Part shown: positions 1 through 9,627 of the stretch, in pieces
Layout of the letters: each line of letters opens with the position of its first letter
Position numbering within the stretch: position 1 is the first letter of the stretch
Assembly: GCF_002127325.2 (NCBI RefSeq)
Contig: NC_035444.2
Coordinates: forward strand, 78,737,392-78,801,391
Reading direction: 5' to 3'
DNA: 64,000 nucleotides
From: Helianthus annuus
Lineage: Eukaryota; Streptophyta; Magnoliopsida; Asterales; Asteraceae
Program-made: the position numbers and the translations under genes
Notes under the pieces: generated by a model
The model's input: the letters and a program-made list of their open reading frames with translations, nothing else
Database searches by the model: none
What the model was told of the DNA's origin: nothing

Positions 1-368
1 AGTGCTATTTTGTACATTGATGTTTTATTTCACATCCTGCTTACGTGTCCTTTTAGCACTGATCTCATTTTAACTATTATTTAAATATTTATATTCATTA
101 CGTATTATTTTAAGTCAATATTATTTATTGAATTTTAATATTATATTTAATTTGTATAATCTTTTTAATGATAACAGTTAATGAATTAGATTTTGTTTTT
201 GTTTTATTATTAAAACATTAACTAAGTTATCATGTATTATTTCATTTAATATTTATTATTTTACATATCAGTTTGTCATAAATTTTACTAACAATTTTAT
301 TTGTTATTAGTTTCGTTCTAGATATACATGAATTTATATTTATTTGGGGTTTTAAAATAATTGTTTTA
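1..368. other. AT-rich host DNA, left arm of segmental duplication copy A
   Basis: There is no coding potential. The stretch is nearly colinear with 27205-27570: both contain the end of a roughly 100-bp repeat unit, then shared blocks such as CACATCCTGCTTACGTGTCC and TATACATGAATTTATATTTA. This marks it as the upstream flank of one of two duplicated BAHD loci. The duplication runs off the left edge of the window. Confidence 0.75.
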
Positions 369-2493
369 CTGCAATTTTACCCCCTGGGGTTTTGGGTGAT
401 TGGCATGTCTACCCCCTCCCCCCAAAGGAAATAAATGCAATTTTACCCCCCAACGTTTGCTCTTATGTCGCAACTTTACCCCCCGGCGTTAATTTGGCTA
501 ACTGATCTGTCAGATTTAATATGAAATAACTATTTTACCCTTTTATTTTACCCTCCAACATTCCTGTTATGTTGCATAATTACCCCTCACAGGTAAATTA
601 CTAAAATGCCCTTTCTTATTCCCCCTTATACTTTCTGTTAAGAAGCAATATTTTACCCCCTGGGGACATCCAAATCCCTTCCCGCCACCACCCATATTCA
701 ATTCATTTGCAGCATATTGAATAACTAAATAATCGAAACCAATTAATAACTTATGATGCATATTGATGCAATTAATACCCCTGCTCTTATAAACCCCTGC
801 TCTTAATCAACCCACTGATTCAATTCATTGCTCACATATTGATTCAATTCATTTGCAGCAACTGTATACACATTTTAGCATCAGTATACACATTCAATTC
901 ATTGCTCACATATTAATTCAATTCATTTTAGTCTATCTGTAATGCAAATGCACATGAAAGGCACATACCTGACCCAAACTGTCATTTTAGCATCAGTATC
1001 CATTGTTATTCATTTTAGTCTATCTGTAATGCAAATGCACAATGTTATTCATTTTAGTCTATCTGTATGATCATCTGTATGATCATATGGCTAGCAGGTT
1101 ACTAGCCCTAGCAACTGTATGATCATAAATAGTTTCTGTTTTTGTGACAAAAGGAAAGAAAAGTGGATACTTACACCTTTGCCCTCCAACATAATGTCAA
1201 GAATCTGTGCCAAAAACAACACATTATTCCATGTTTCCATGATCTTTTTCTACATCATAGCTTCTATTTCTTATTCATGATCAAGTCATAAACTTATAAC
1301 AAAGAACCTGTTTATTGAGTTATAAGTTATGGACTAACCACTGTGTATGATCATCAAATGGAGATCAAAATGTAATCCTAATCAATAACTAACATGCTGG
1401 CCATTTTGATCAAACATAATGTCAAGAATCTGGGCCAAAAACAACACATTATTCCATGTTTCCATGATATTTTTCTGCATCATAGCATCTATAATACCTA
1501 CACATAAAACCTGCTGAGGGGAAGTTCAAACATACCTGCTGATCAATCTGTTGTTCTTATAACTAGGCACATTATAGGCACATCAATCTGCTGATCAAGC
1601 TAACAACATACCCAAAATCATCATTTTACACAAAATGCATAAAGGATTCCAACAACACTGCATAAAGGTAACCAAGCTAACAACATACCTAAAATCATTA
1701 TCATCATTTTAGACGAAAGCTAAATAAGTTAAGTTAAGTTTACCTACATATTACACAAAAGCTTCGATTAAGTTAAGTTAACCTACATATTAAACAAAAG
1801 CTAAATAACTACTAGAGTAAACATCCGCTCAACTCTTCGGTGGATAATGGAAGTTGAGGACATGCCTCCCAAACACAAAGATCATCAGGTGGACCACTAA
1901 TGATGAGCTTGATTAGCTCATCGTCAGGTCAACTGTAAAAAAACCAACAGTGAACCAAATCAGACCCTAACCCTGTTTATAACATGATAATGACTAAATT
2001 TGACCCTGATTAACTAATATTGGCCGATTATACCTGCATTGTGGCGGATGAGGTAGCGGATTAGCCAACAAACAACCGGCATTTTGTAAGGTCTGAAGAT
2101 AGCAGAGGAGTTGTTATCGCCGGAGGACCTGATGTCGCCGGAGGAGAAGCCTGATCGCCGGAGAATCACTGATCGCTAGAGAACCCTAATGTCACCAGAG
2201 AAGGTGATCGCAGGTTCGAAGGAGGAAGGAGGATGGTGGGAAGATGGGGGGGGGGGTAATTCTGCTTTGATATGTTACTTATAGGGGTGTTGTAGAGAAG
2301 AAGCTTCACAATAATAGCAAAATGACATATTTACCCTTTGACCATTAGCTTCTTATGTTGACTGTTAAGCCAAATTAACGTTGGGGGGTAAAGTTGCATC
2401 ATAAGAGCAAACAGTGGAGGGTAAAATTGCATTTATTTCCTTAGGGGGGGTAGACATGCCAATCAGCCTAAACCCCACGGGGTAAAATTCCAG
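369..2493. mobile_element. Long-TIR non-autonomous DNA transposon (probably MULE-like)
   Basis: The two ends are inverted copies of about 140 bp, both C/G-rich and containing CAATTTTACCCC and GATTGGCATGTCTACCCCC. The paralogous sequence at 27560/49250 lacks this block, so it is an insertion between TTTTAAAATAATT and TTTATATATAAATAC. A short direct repeat (TTTA or TTTACT) abuts both ends; the exact TSD length is unresolved. The interior has no transposase. It contains a direct repeat of about 75 bp (1190-1265 and 1410-1485) and, at 2040-2250, a GC-richer stretch that looks like a captured gene 5' region on the minus strand. The superfamily call is inference. Confidence 0.75.
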
Positions 2494-2585
2494 TTTACTC
2501 TAGTTTATATATAAATACAAAATAATTCCAATTAAATAGTGATTACCTAATTACGAACCAAGTCTTAATCAAGTCCCTTCCATTA
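2494..2585. other. Host DNA of duplication copy A
   Basis: It matches 49247-49300 (AAATACAAAATAATNCCAATTAAAT and onward) and continues the duplicated BAHD upstream region between two insertions. Confidence 0.7.
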
Positions 2586-2954
2586 GACTATGTGTAGTGG
2601 ATGATACAAATAATGTCTCCAACCTTGGGCGTTTTGCGCCATGTTTCAGTCCAGTCAGCAATGAGGCATTATGGGGTGTTTTTTTCTAAAATGGGTGTAG
2701 TGGGGATGTGGGCATTGTGGGGCATTATGTTAAAAGTGGTATAATAAAATTAAATAAAAAAACCATAGAAAATGATATTGGCCAAACAAAAAGAAGAATA
2801 CCGGTCATTGGCCAAACATTTCGAACAAAGGCGTTTAAAAAGGCACGCTCATGACATTTTTATTTGAAAAAAAAATGCCCAGGGGGCGGTTTTAAGGCGT
2901 TGGGGGGCATTTTTTTGGGAAAAAAAGCCCAAAAACCCACCACTACGGGTGGTC
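2586..2954. mobile_element. Tourist-like MITE (PIF/Harbinger type)
   Basis: TTA directly flanks both ends (2583-2585 and 2955-2957). The termini are imperfect inverted repeats: GACTATGTGTAGTGG on the left and the complement of CCACTACGGGTGGTC on the right. The block is absent from copy B at 49300-49440. TTA targets and short G-rich TIRs are typical of PIF/Harbinger MITEs. It has no ORF of its own. Confidence 0.75.
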
Positions 2955-3107
2955 TTATACTTATTTTGGACACATTTTTGATGAAAAAAAATACGTGTCA
3001 ACGTTTCAATTTTTTTCTCAGCCAAACCTAATATTTGATTATGTAACTGATTACGGTAACAACAATGACAAACCAAACAATAAGATTCAAGGAACCCACC
3101 ACTAAGA

Positions 3108-3306
3108 GGGTGTTTGGGATTACGTTTTGAAGTGATTATTTGATCAGTGCGTTTATAAAACATAAATAATCTAAAAAAATGTTTGGATGAGAAGGTGATT
3201 ATCTGCCTCCAAAACGCAGTTTTGGAGAAGCATGTACCTACATGCTTTTTTAAAACGCAGATTTGAAAACGCATAATCTATTTTGAAAACGCAACACCAA
3301 ACACCC
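3108..3306. mobile_element. Short TIR MITE inserted just before the BAHD start codon
   Basis: The ends are GGGTGTTTGG and its complement CCAAACACCC, about 199 bp apart. The interior holds several TTTTGAAAACGCA-type inverted segments. Copy B has ACCACTAAGATG with no insertion, so the MITE landed 6 bp upstream of the ATG and duplicated a CTAAGA-like target. A hAT-type 8-bp TSD with one change is possible. Confidence 0.75.
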
Positions 3307-3312
3307 CCTAAG

Positions 3313-3846
3313 ATGTTGAACGTTCTTGAAAAGTGTCGAATATCTCCACCACCTTCCACCATCGGGGACAGATCTCTACCACTTACTTTCTTTGATTCAG
3401 CATGGCTACTATTCTTCCCGATCCACCAAGTTTTCTTTTACGAGTTCCCTCATCCTACCTCATATTTCCTTAAAACAATAGTTCCTAAACTTAAACACTC
3501 ATTATCCATAACTCTTCAACAGTTTTTCCCGTTTGCAGGGAACCTGATTGTCTTTCCTAATCCAAATCGTTCACCGAATGAAAAAGACCATAAATACGTC
3601 ATGTTGAAGGTGATGTGGTTGCACTTACGATGCAGAATGTGATCTTAATTTTGATGATTTCATAGGAAATCATCCTCGTGAATGTCACAAGTTCTATCCA
3701 CTTATACCTTTATTGGGACAAGCATCAAAAGTATCCAGTCATGTCACCATCCCTCTATTCTCAGTGCAAGTAACACTTTTCCCGAATAAGGGGATCTCGA
3801 TTGGGCTCACGAACCACCATTGCCTTTGTGACACGACCACACATTA
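3313..3846 (+). pseudogene. BAHD acyltransferase, copy A (truncated, frameshifted)
   Basis: This is the N-terminal part of a BAHD acyltransferase closely related to the copy at 49892-53470. It opens MLNVLEKCRISPPP and keeps the early family block FFYEFPHP. The frame breaks near 3585, where copy B has extra bases, and an in-frame stop follows at about 3640. The HHCLCD region (HXXXD catalytic motif) is still recognisable at about 3818-3835. Homology stops at about 3846, so the second half with the YFGNC and DFGWG motifs is missing. A MITE sits directly upstream of the ATG. BAHD enzymes transfer acyl groups from CoA thioesters to alcohols or sugars of secondary metabolites in the cytosol; this copy cannot make a working enzyme. 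Confidence 0.88.
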
Positions 3847-5098
3847 GTAGCAACAATTTTGAATATTTTACACATTAGTTTAAGAACTGTAATACTTGAT
3901 TAGCATATTTAACTTAGAAATATAAATGGTAGAGTAAAACGTCATTTTCGTCCTGAGGTTTGACCAGTTTTACGATTTTCGTCCAAAGGTTTGTTTTTCT
4001 GCATCTGGATCTAAAAATAACAATAGTAAACCAAACAAACTTTTATTTGATACCTAATCCTTGGGCCATAGGCATTTTAACAAAAATTAATAAGAAGCAA
4101 AGCCAACCAAAAAAATTCCCATTGATGACAATACGCTTAGGTAACTCAGCTAGATAATTTGCCAAACACTCTAATACAAGACTCAGCTCTAACAAATTGT
4201 AGAAAACAACAGTTAAGAATGTGAAGAAATGGAATTAACCCAAATTTCAAGCAAAGAGGCAATAGTTACCTTGTTGGAAGCCAGTTAACGTTCTACTCTT
4301 ATAAATCTCTTGTAAACAACAAACATTCATAAAAGTGCTCTCTTTATAAGATATGTAAACAAAACATTACTTTCTTAAAGATACCTGAGAAATGTTTTTG
4401 TTGTTGGTGGTGAAAATTCAAATTGTCCAGAACTTGACTTTTTTATTTCCAGAACCTGCAAGTAAACTTGTCAATACAGTAAGAAGTATAGAAACAAACT
4501 TTAGTGGAAGAAAATAAAAGATGTTGAAGCTTACCAAGGAGTAGATCGGTAGCCACCATCATCCTCTGCCACAGCCGGAGTTATGGAAGCGGCCTCCTTC
4601 TCACGTTGCCACCTTATCGACACCTGAATCGCAATCTTAGCCATCAGATTCACTCACAAACCGCTTGATCTTGAATAGGCCTCCGATCTGGTCTCAAAAT
4701 CCTAATGTCAACACCAACAAGCCACCTAACCCCAACCATCAAACCCTAACCACCACCATTGATTCACCAGCGGCAATATGGGTGTTGGTGGTGGTGGTAG
4801 TGCAAGTGGACATAGAATTGATGACGCAGTGAACAAGACATCGAATGCTAAGAGAAGACTCTTCTAAGTTCTGATAACCCTAACCCCGAGTTGAAGACGT
4901 TAGTATAGATAGGAATGCGGGTCGTACACTGAGCGGGAATTCAAAATTTGAGTGAGGTTTGGCCGCCGAAAAGAAAAGGGTGTTGTTGGAAAGGTAAATG
5001 AATATTGTGCTTTAGAGGGTTGTACATCATGCATTAACGGTGTTTTAAAGGAATGACAAATTACCTTAAGCAGTCCTTCCTATATGCTTTATAATATA
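3847..5098. other. Unassigned region with TE-like and gene-fragment sequence
   Basis: No intact gene is visible. At about 3925-4010 a GTCATTTTCGTCC...GACCAGTTTTACGATTTTCGTCC block resembles the TIR of a class II element, but its partner end is not seen. On the minus strand 4535-4644 could be a 5' coding exon (ATG at 4644, GT donor after 4535), with a possible further exon at 4385-4455, but the phases do not join cleanly. A captured or decayed gene fragment is the best guess. Confidence 0.35.

Positions 5099-5151
<53 letters not shown>
5099..5151. repeat. (AT)n microsatellite
   Basis: Uninterrupted AT dinucleotides directly abut the terminal GGGAGCCGCT of the fold-back element at 5152. Similar tracts flank the next two elements (5544-5585, 5978-6022, 8424-8497), so (TA)n appears to be the insertion target. 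Confidence 0.9.
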
Positions 5152-5154
<3 letters not shown>

Positions 5155-5543
5155 AGCCGCTAGAATGAAAACCATCCCGAGTTGTAAGAACCGCGAGAAC
5201 TACACCCCACGGGTGGGCGTTCACCATGATTTTTTTTACAACTAGATGTGTGTATTATAAACACAGCCGTAAAAAAAAATTTTAAACGCTGCGGCCGAGG
5301 GGGTAGTTTTTTACACCACAAGTTTGGTGAGAAAAAAAGAAAAAACAAAAAAAATTAAAAACACCAAACTTGTGGTGTAAAAAACTACCCCCTCGGCCGC
5401 GGCATTTAAATTTTTTTTTTTTTACGGCTGTGTTTATAATACACACATCTAGTTGTAAAAAAAAATCATGGTGAACGCCCACCCGTGGGGTGTAGTTCTC
5501 GCGGTTCTTACAACTCGGGGTGGTTCTCATTCTAGCAGCCCCC
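5152..5543. mobile_element. Fold-back element 1 in (AT)n
   Basis: This is a near-perfect hairpin. The left arm from GGGAGCCGCTAGAATG runs about 190 bp and is mirrored by the right arm ending CATTCTAGCAGCCCCC, with an A/T-rich spacer near 5330-5355. The arms contain AGTTGTAAGAACCGCGAGAA, shared with the elements at 5586 and 6023. It has no real coding sequence; the ORFs in it are mirror-image artefacts of the palindrome. Confidence 0.85.
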
Positions 5544-5585
<42 letters not shown>

Positions 5586-5977
5586 GGGGGCTGCTAGAAT
5601 GAGAACCACCCCGAGTTGTAAGAACCGCGAGAACTACACCCCACGGAGCGCCGTTCGCCGCGATTTTTTTTTACAAGTAGATGTGTGCATTATAAACACG
5701 GCCGTAAAAAATCACGGCGAACGGCGCTCCGTGGGGTGTACTTTTTTACACCTCAAGTTTGGTGTTTTTTAATTTTTTTTCTTTTTTCTTTTTTTTTCAC
5801 CAAACTTGAGGTGTAAAAAAGTACACCCCACGGAGCGCCGTTCGTCGTGATTTTTTACGGCCGTGTTTATAATGCACACATCTACTTGTTAAAAAAAAAT
5901 CGCGGCGAACGGCGCTCCGTGGGGTGTAGTTCTCGCGGTTCTTACAACTCGAGGTGGTTCTCATTCTAGCGGCTCCC
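5586..5977. mobile_element. Fold-back element 2 in (AT)n
   Basis: It has the same terminal 55 bp as element 1 (CTGCTAGAATGAGAACCACC), but its inner arms differ (a CGGAGCGCCGTTCG block). The arms pair over about 190 bp around a T-rich centre near 5770-5795. (AT)n lies on both sides. Confidence 0.85.

Positions 5978-6022
<45 letters not shown>
5978..6022. repeat. (AT)n microsatellite between fold-back elements
   Basis: It is a pure AT tract separating fold-back element 2 from the 2.4-kb element with the same termini. Confidence 0.85.
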
Positions 6023-6024
<2 letters not shown>

Positions 6025-8423
6025 GACCGCTAAAATGAAAACCACCTCCAGTTGTAAGAACCGAGAGAACCACTTTCTAGCCATTAGATCTTCAAGATCA
6101 ATGTATGAGATTAAAAGTAACTAAAAATAATATTAAATGCTTTTTGTCTTATTATGTCTTTAATATTATAATCCAAAAGGGTAATTTAGTAAAATGACTT
6201 TATTTTGTCTTTTTGTTTTTATTGTTTTTTAATTACTTTTAAGTATTATTATATTACTTTTTATTTTTTAAATATAATTTTTTTATTAAAAACATTTTTA
6301 AATTCAGATTTTTTATAAGATTTTTATACTTTTTACAATTTAAGTTTTACTTTAAACTTTTTACGTTTTACGTTTTTTTGATGCGCCGTTTTTACGCCGG
6401 GTTTTTTCAAGCGTCGTTTTTTTAACACGCCGTTTTTTTAATGCGCCATTTTTTAACGACATTTTTTACGCGCCGTTTTTTACGCGCCGTTTTTTTAATG
6501 CTGTTTTTAACGCCGTTTTTTACGCGCCGTTTTTTAACGCCGTTTTTTAACGAGCCGTTTTTTACACGCTGTTTTTTACAATTTAAGCATTTTCAAATTC
6601 AGGTTTATTTACAGATTTTTACATTTTACGTTTTTACGCCCGGCTTTTTCACGCCTCGTTTTTTGACGCGCCGTTTTTACGCCCGGCTTTTTCACGCGTC
6701 GTTTTTTTCAACGCGCCGTTTTTACGTTAACGTTATTTACGTTTTACGCGCCGGTTTTTTACGTTAACGTTTTTTTACGTTTTACGCGCCGGTTTTTTAC
6801 GTTAACGTTTTTTTACGTTTTACGCGCCGGTTTTCTACGTTTTACGTAAAACTTTTTACGGTTTACTAAAAAAAATTTACGCTTTACGTTTTACGTTAAA
6901 ATTTTTAGGTTTTACGTTTTTACGTTATACGTTAAAAAGTTTACGGTTTAACATTTTTTTTACAAAAACTTTTTTACGCAAAACAAACGCACCCAGAAAT
7001 CGCAAACTCGGCAGGTGTCTCAGATAGATTGTTATCATCATCGACTCGGGGAAAAAATAAAAAACCAACAACAACAAAACAAATGTGTATCTCGAAAAAA
7101 AGGGGTTTGGCTCAGCTTTCCCGATAATCAAGAGGCTGCAAAGTGGGGTTGCAGGTTCAAAAACCTACCCTCCACCATATTTGCCGCGCCATCGTCATTA
7201 AAATCTACATTTTTTTTGCATCATCGCCACCCAGCCTAACATATCAAAACCCACAGAATCAAAGAATACAAAATGCATCATTCAAAAAACACCCAACTGA
7301 CCGGAAATCTTCGACTTAGAAAACTATCACTAAAACGACAATTTTTGTTCAAAAACATAATCAAAATACACAATTCAAAATTTGTGTTCAAAAACCCCAA
7401 ATCAGAAAACTATCACTGGTCTACCGGCGAGATACCACCGCCACTACCACTGAATCAGAAAACTATCACTGTTCAGAAACCCCCAAATCAGAAAACTATC
7501 ACTGTTTAAATCAGAAAACAATCAAAAATCCCAAATCAAAAACCCCAAATCAGAAAACTATCACTGTTCAAAACCCCCAAAAACCCCAAATGTCAAATCT
7601 TACAACAATGGAGGTACCACAGCCGTCGTGATCGGCGACGCTGACGCCGGGATAAACCTGCCGGAGATTCAGAAGCCAGCTCCATCGGATCTCTCTGCTT
7701 CGAGACGCCACCCAACCCCATCATCCCCCCCCCCCGACGTAGCCTATTACGGCTGCTGCCGTTGTTTGTGGTGCACCGCCGCCCAAAATGGTGGTCGGAT
7801 CTCTCTCTTCGTGTTCCACCGCCAGTGAAGAACTGAACCACCGGCATCACGCGCCGCCACCACAGTTGGGTGGCCAGCGATTACTGTAGAGACAGAGAGG
7901 GGGTGTTTGGCTGGTGGTTGTCCCCGGAAACAGGGGAACCGAGGGGAACAAAACGACATCGAACGTAACAAAAATCCACTGAAAGTGAATGATTTAGATA
8001 CTAGCATATCAAAGGTAACAAAAATCCACTGAAAGTGAATGATTTTCCCCCTTTTCCCAAGATTTTCAAGGGTTTTCAACAAAAAACCATAAACAAGATA
8101 CTAGTCGGCCGGAGTTGCTCCGTCGACCGGAGTTGCGAGAGAGAAGGATGGTGCGGTTGGTTATGTTTGGGTTAAGGTTTGAAGAGAGAAAGCAGGGACA
8201 TGAGTGAGGGAGAAAGGTGAGAGATTTAAATATCTCTGGTGGTTTGAAGAGAGAGAAAGGTGAGAGATTTAAATATCTCTGATGGCATTAAATGGAGAGA
8301 GATAGGGGATTTGACATTTGGGGTAAATAACCAAAATACCCTTAATGTTGGCATAATCTGATTGGTTGAAAGTGGTTCTCGCGGTTCTTACAACTGGAGG
8401 TGGTTTCTATTTTAGCGACTCCC
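6023..8423. mobile_element. 2.4-kb TIR element sharing termini with the fold-back elements
   Basis: The left end GGGACCGCTAAAATGAAAAC and the complement of the right end (GGGAGTCGCTAAAATAGAAA) are inverted repeats of about 55 bp. They carry the AGTTGTAAGAACC block of elements 1 and 2. (AT)n flanks both sides. The interior is unique: a low-complexity ACGCGCCGTTTTTT region (6360-6960), an AAATCAGAAAACTATCACTG repeat (7390-7590) and a GC-richer stretch at 7600-7870. No transposase ORF is visible, so it appears non-autonomous. Confidence 0.75.
6360..6960. repeat. Low-complexity TTTTTACGCGCCG repeat
   Basis: Irregular tandem copies of a 10-15 bp T-run plus ACGC(G)CCG unit run through this stretch. 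At 6741-6835 three copies of a roughly 36-bp ACGTTTTACGCGCCGGTTTT unit follow one another. Open frames here are by-products of the repeat. Confidence 0.8.

Positions 8424-8497
<74 letters not shown>
8424..8497. repeat. (AT)n microsatellite with one TG interruption
   Basis: Alternating AT follows the right terminus (CCC at 8421-8423) of the 2.4-kb element. Confidence 0.85.
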
Positions 8498-8498
<1 letters not shown>

Positions 8499-8963
8499 GC
8501 AATGAGACAGTTACATAACCAAGTCATGTAAAATGAGATCTCATAACCTTCTATAACTGATAATCAGGTTTAGGAATAACACTTTGGGTGTTATCTATAA
8601 ACATACTAGGTTTTTACCCGGGATTGCTCCCGGGCTCGGGAAACTTAGTTATATCAATTATTATTTCTTATTAATACGACCTCATTACATCAAGCATCTC
8701 ATTGGATTCAACATCAATGTTTTCACATCACCGGGATTGCTTCCCAGGATGCAGAAAGTTATTAATATACTTTTAAACAAATGAACGATCAGTACCTTAC
8801 AGGAAAAAAACGTTAAAAAAACAATAAATTCAAAAAATGTAACTCCACATGTGATCCTGATTAATGGATAGTTACCATATTATTATGGTAAGGAACCCGC
8901 GCGATGCTGCGGAACACGCAACACACTAACACAAACACCGGTAGTTAGTCCGTTAGCTAACCT
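8498..8963. other. Unassigned intergenic DNA
   Basis: No gene or recognisable terminus is visible. A short CCGGGATTGCTCCCGGG palindrome lies at about 8618. The stretch ends at the LTR start TGTTAGGATCGG. Confidence 0.4.
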
Positions 8964-9591
8964 TGTTAGGATCGGAAGGTTTCGTGATTGTGTTTGTTTG
9001 TATAATTTGAACAAATCAAATAGAAATGAACAGAGTTTAAGTGCAGCGGAAATGAACAACAAACTTTGTAAACACAATCAAAGAGGAAGATAGTTTTGAT
9101 AAACATTTGCTTTTCATTAAGTTGAAAGATTACAAATCAAAGCAAAACATTACAAGCATGCTTACAAACTAAACTCCCCCTCAGCCTGTTACTCCATGGT
9201 TGGTTGCACAACTGAGAGTACTACTGCATTTATAGACAATCCAAACAACTGAGGCATCTCAGCTGACGTCACCATGAAAGCGACGTCTAACAGCCTAACA
9301 ACCTGTAACAACTGTTCCTATACAAATACTGCTATTATTAACCACTGCTTCTACATAAAACAAGTAATATACTAAAGTACTGCTATCCTCTTCCATCAGT
9401 GCTTTCCTCAAAGTTGATCAGTCCTTGAGTGAGCAGTGCTTTGTCATCAGTAGATAGAACCAGCAGTGTTTACTTCTTCAGGGCTTTGTCAGCAGTTTAA
9501 AGGGTAGCAGCAGTTGTATACGGACAATGGATAAAGAGCCACCAGTTTTGGCTTTCATTATCTGTTCCTCTGTTAGGGTTCAATCCCAACA
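8964..9591 (-). repeat. LTR of long-ORF retroelement family (copy 1)
   Basis: On the plus strand it begins TGTTAGGATCGGAAGG and ends CAATCCCAACA, followed by ATCTCCCCCTGG. Read on the minus strand this is a purine-rich tract AGGGGGAGAT next to a TG...CA LTR, so the element points left. A diverged second copy is at 61554-62339. The LTR repeats short CAGTG / AGCAGTG words many times. No partner LTR was found to the right, so the element is truncated or its other LTR was lost. Confidence 0.75.
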
Positions 9592-9627
9592 ATCTCCCCC
9601 TGGAACAGATAATGCCAAAACCCTTCA

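Noticed and set aside
3180..3300. AAAACGCA words near the first BAHD copy, resembling the MULE motif
   Set aside because: They belong to the inverted arms of the MITE at 3108-3306 and are too few and too local to be part of the dispersed MULE array.
5152..5977. Open reading frames across the fold-back elements
   Set aside because: They are mirror-image by-products of near-perfect palindromes with T/A runs, not genes.
6441..6767. 108-codon ORF
   Set aside because: It is translated from the TTTTTACGCGCCG low-complexity repeat (Phe/Thr/Arg repeats) and has no independent support.
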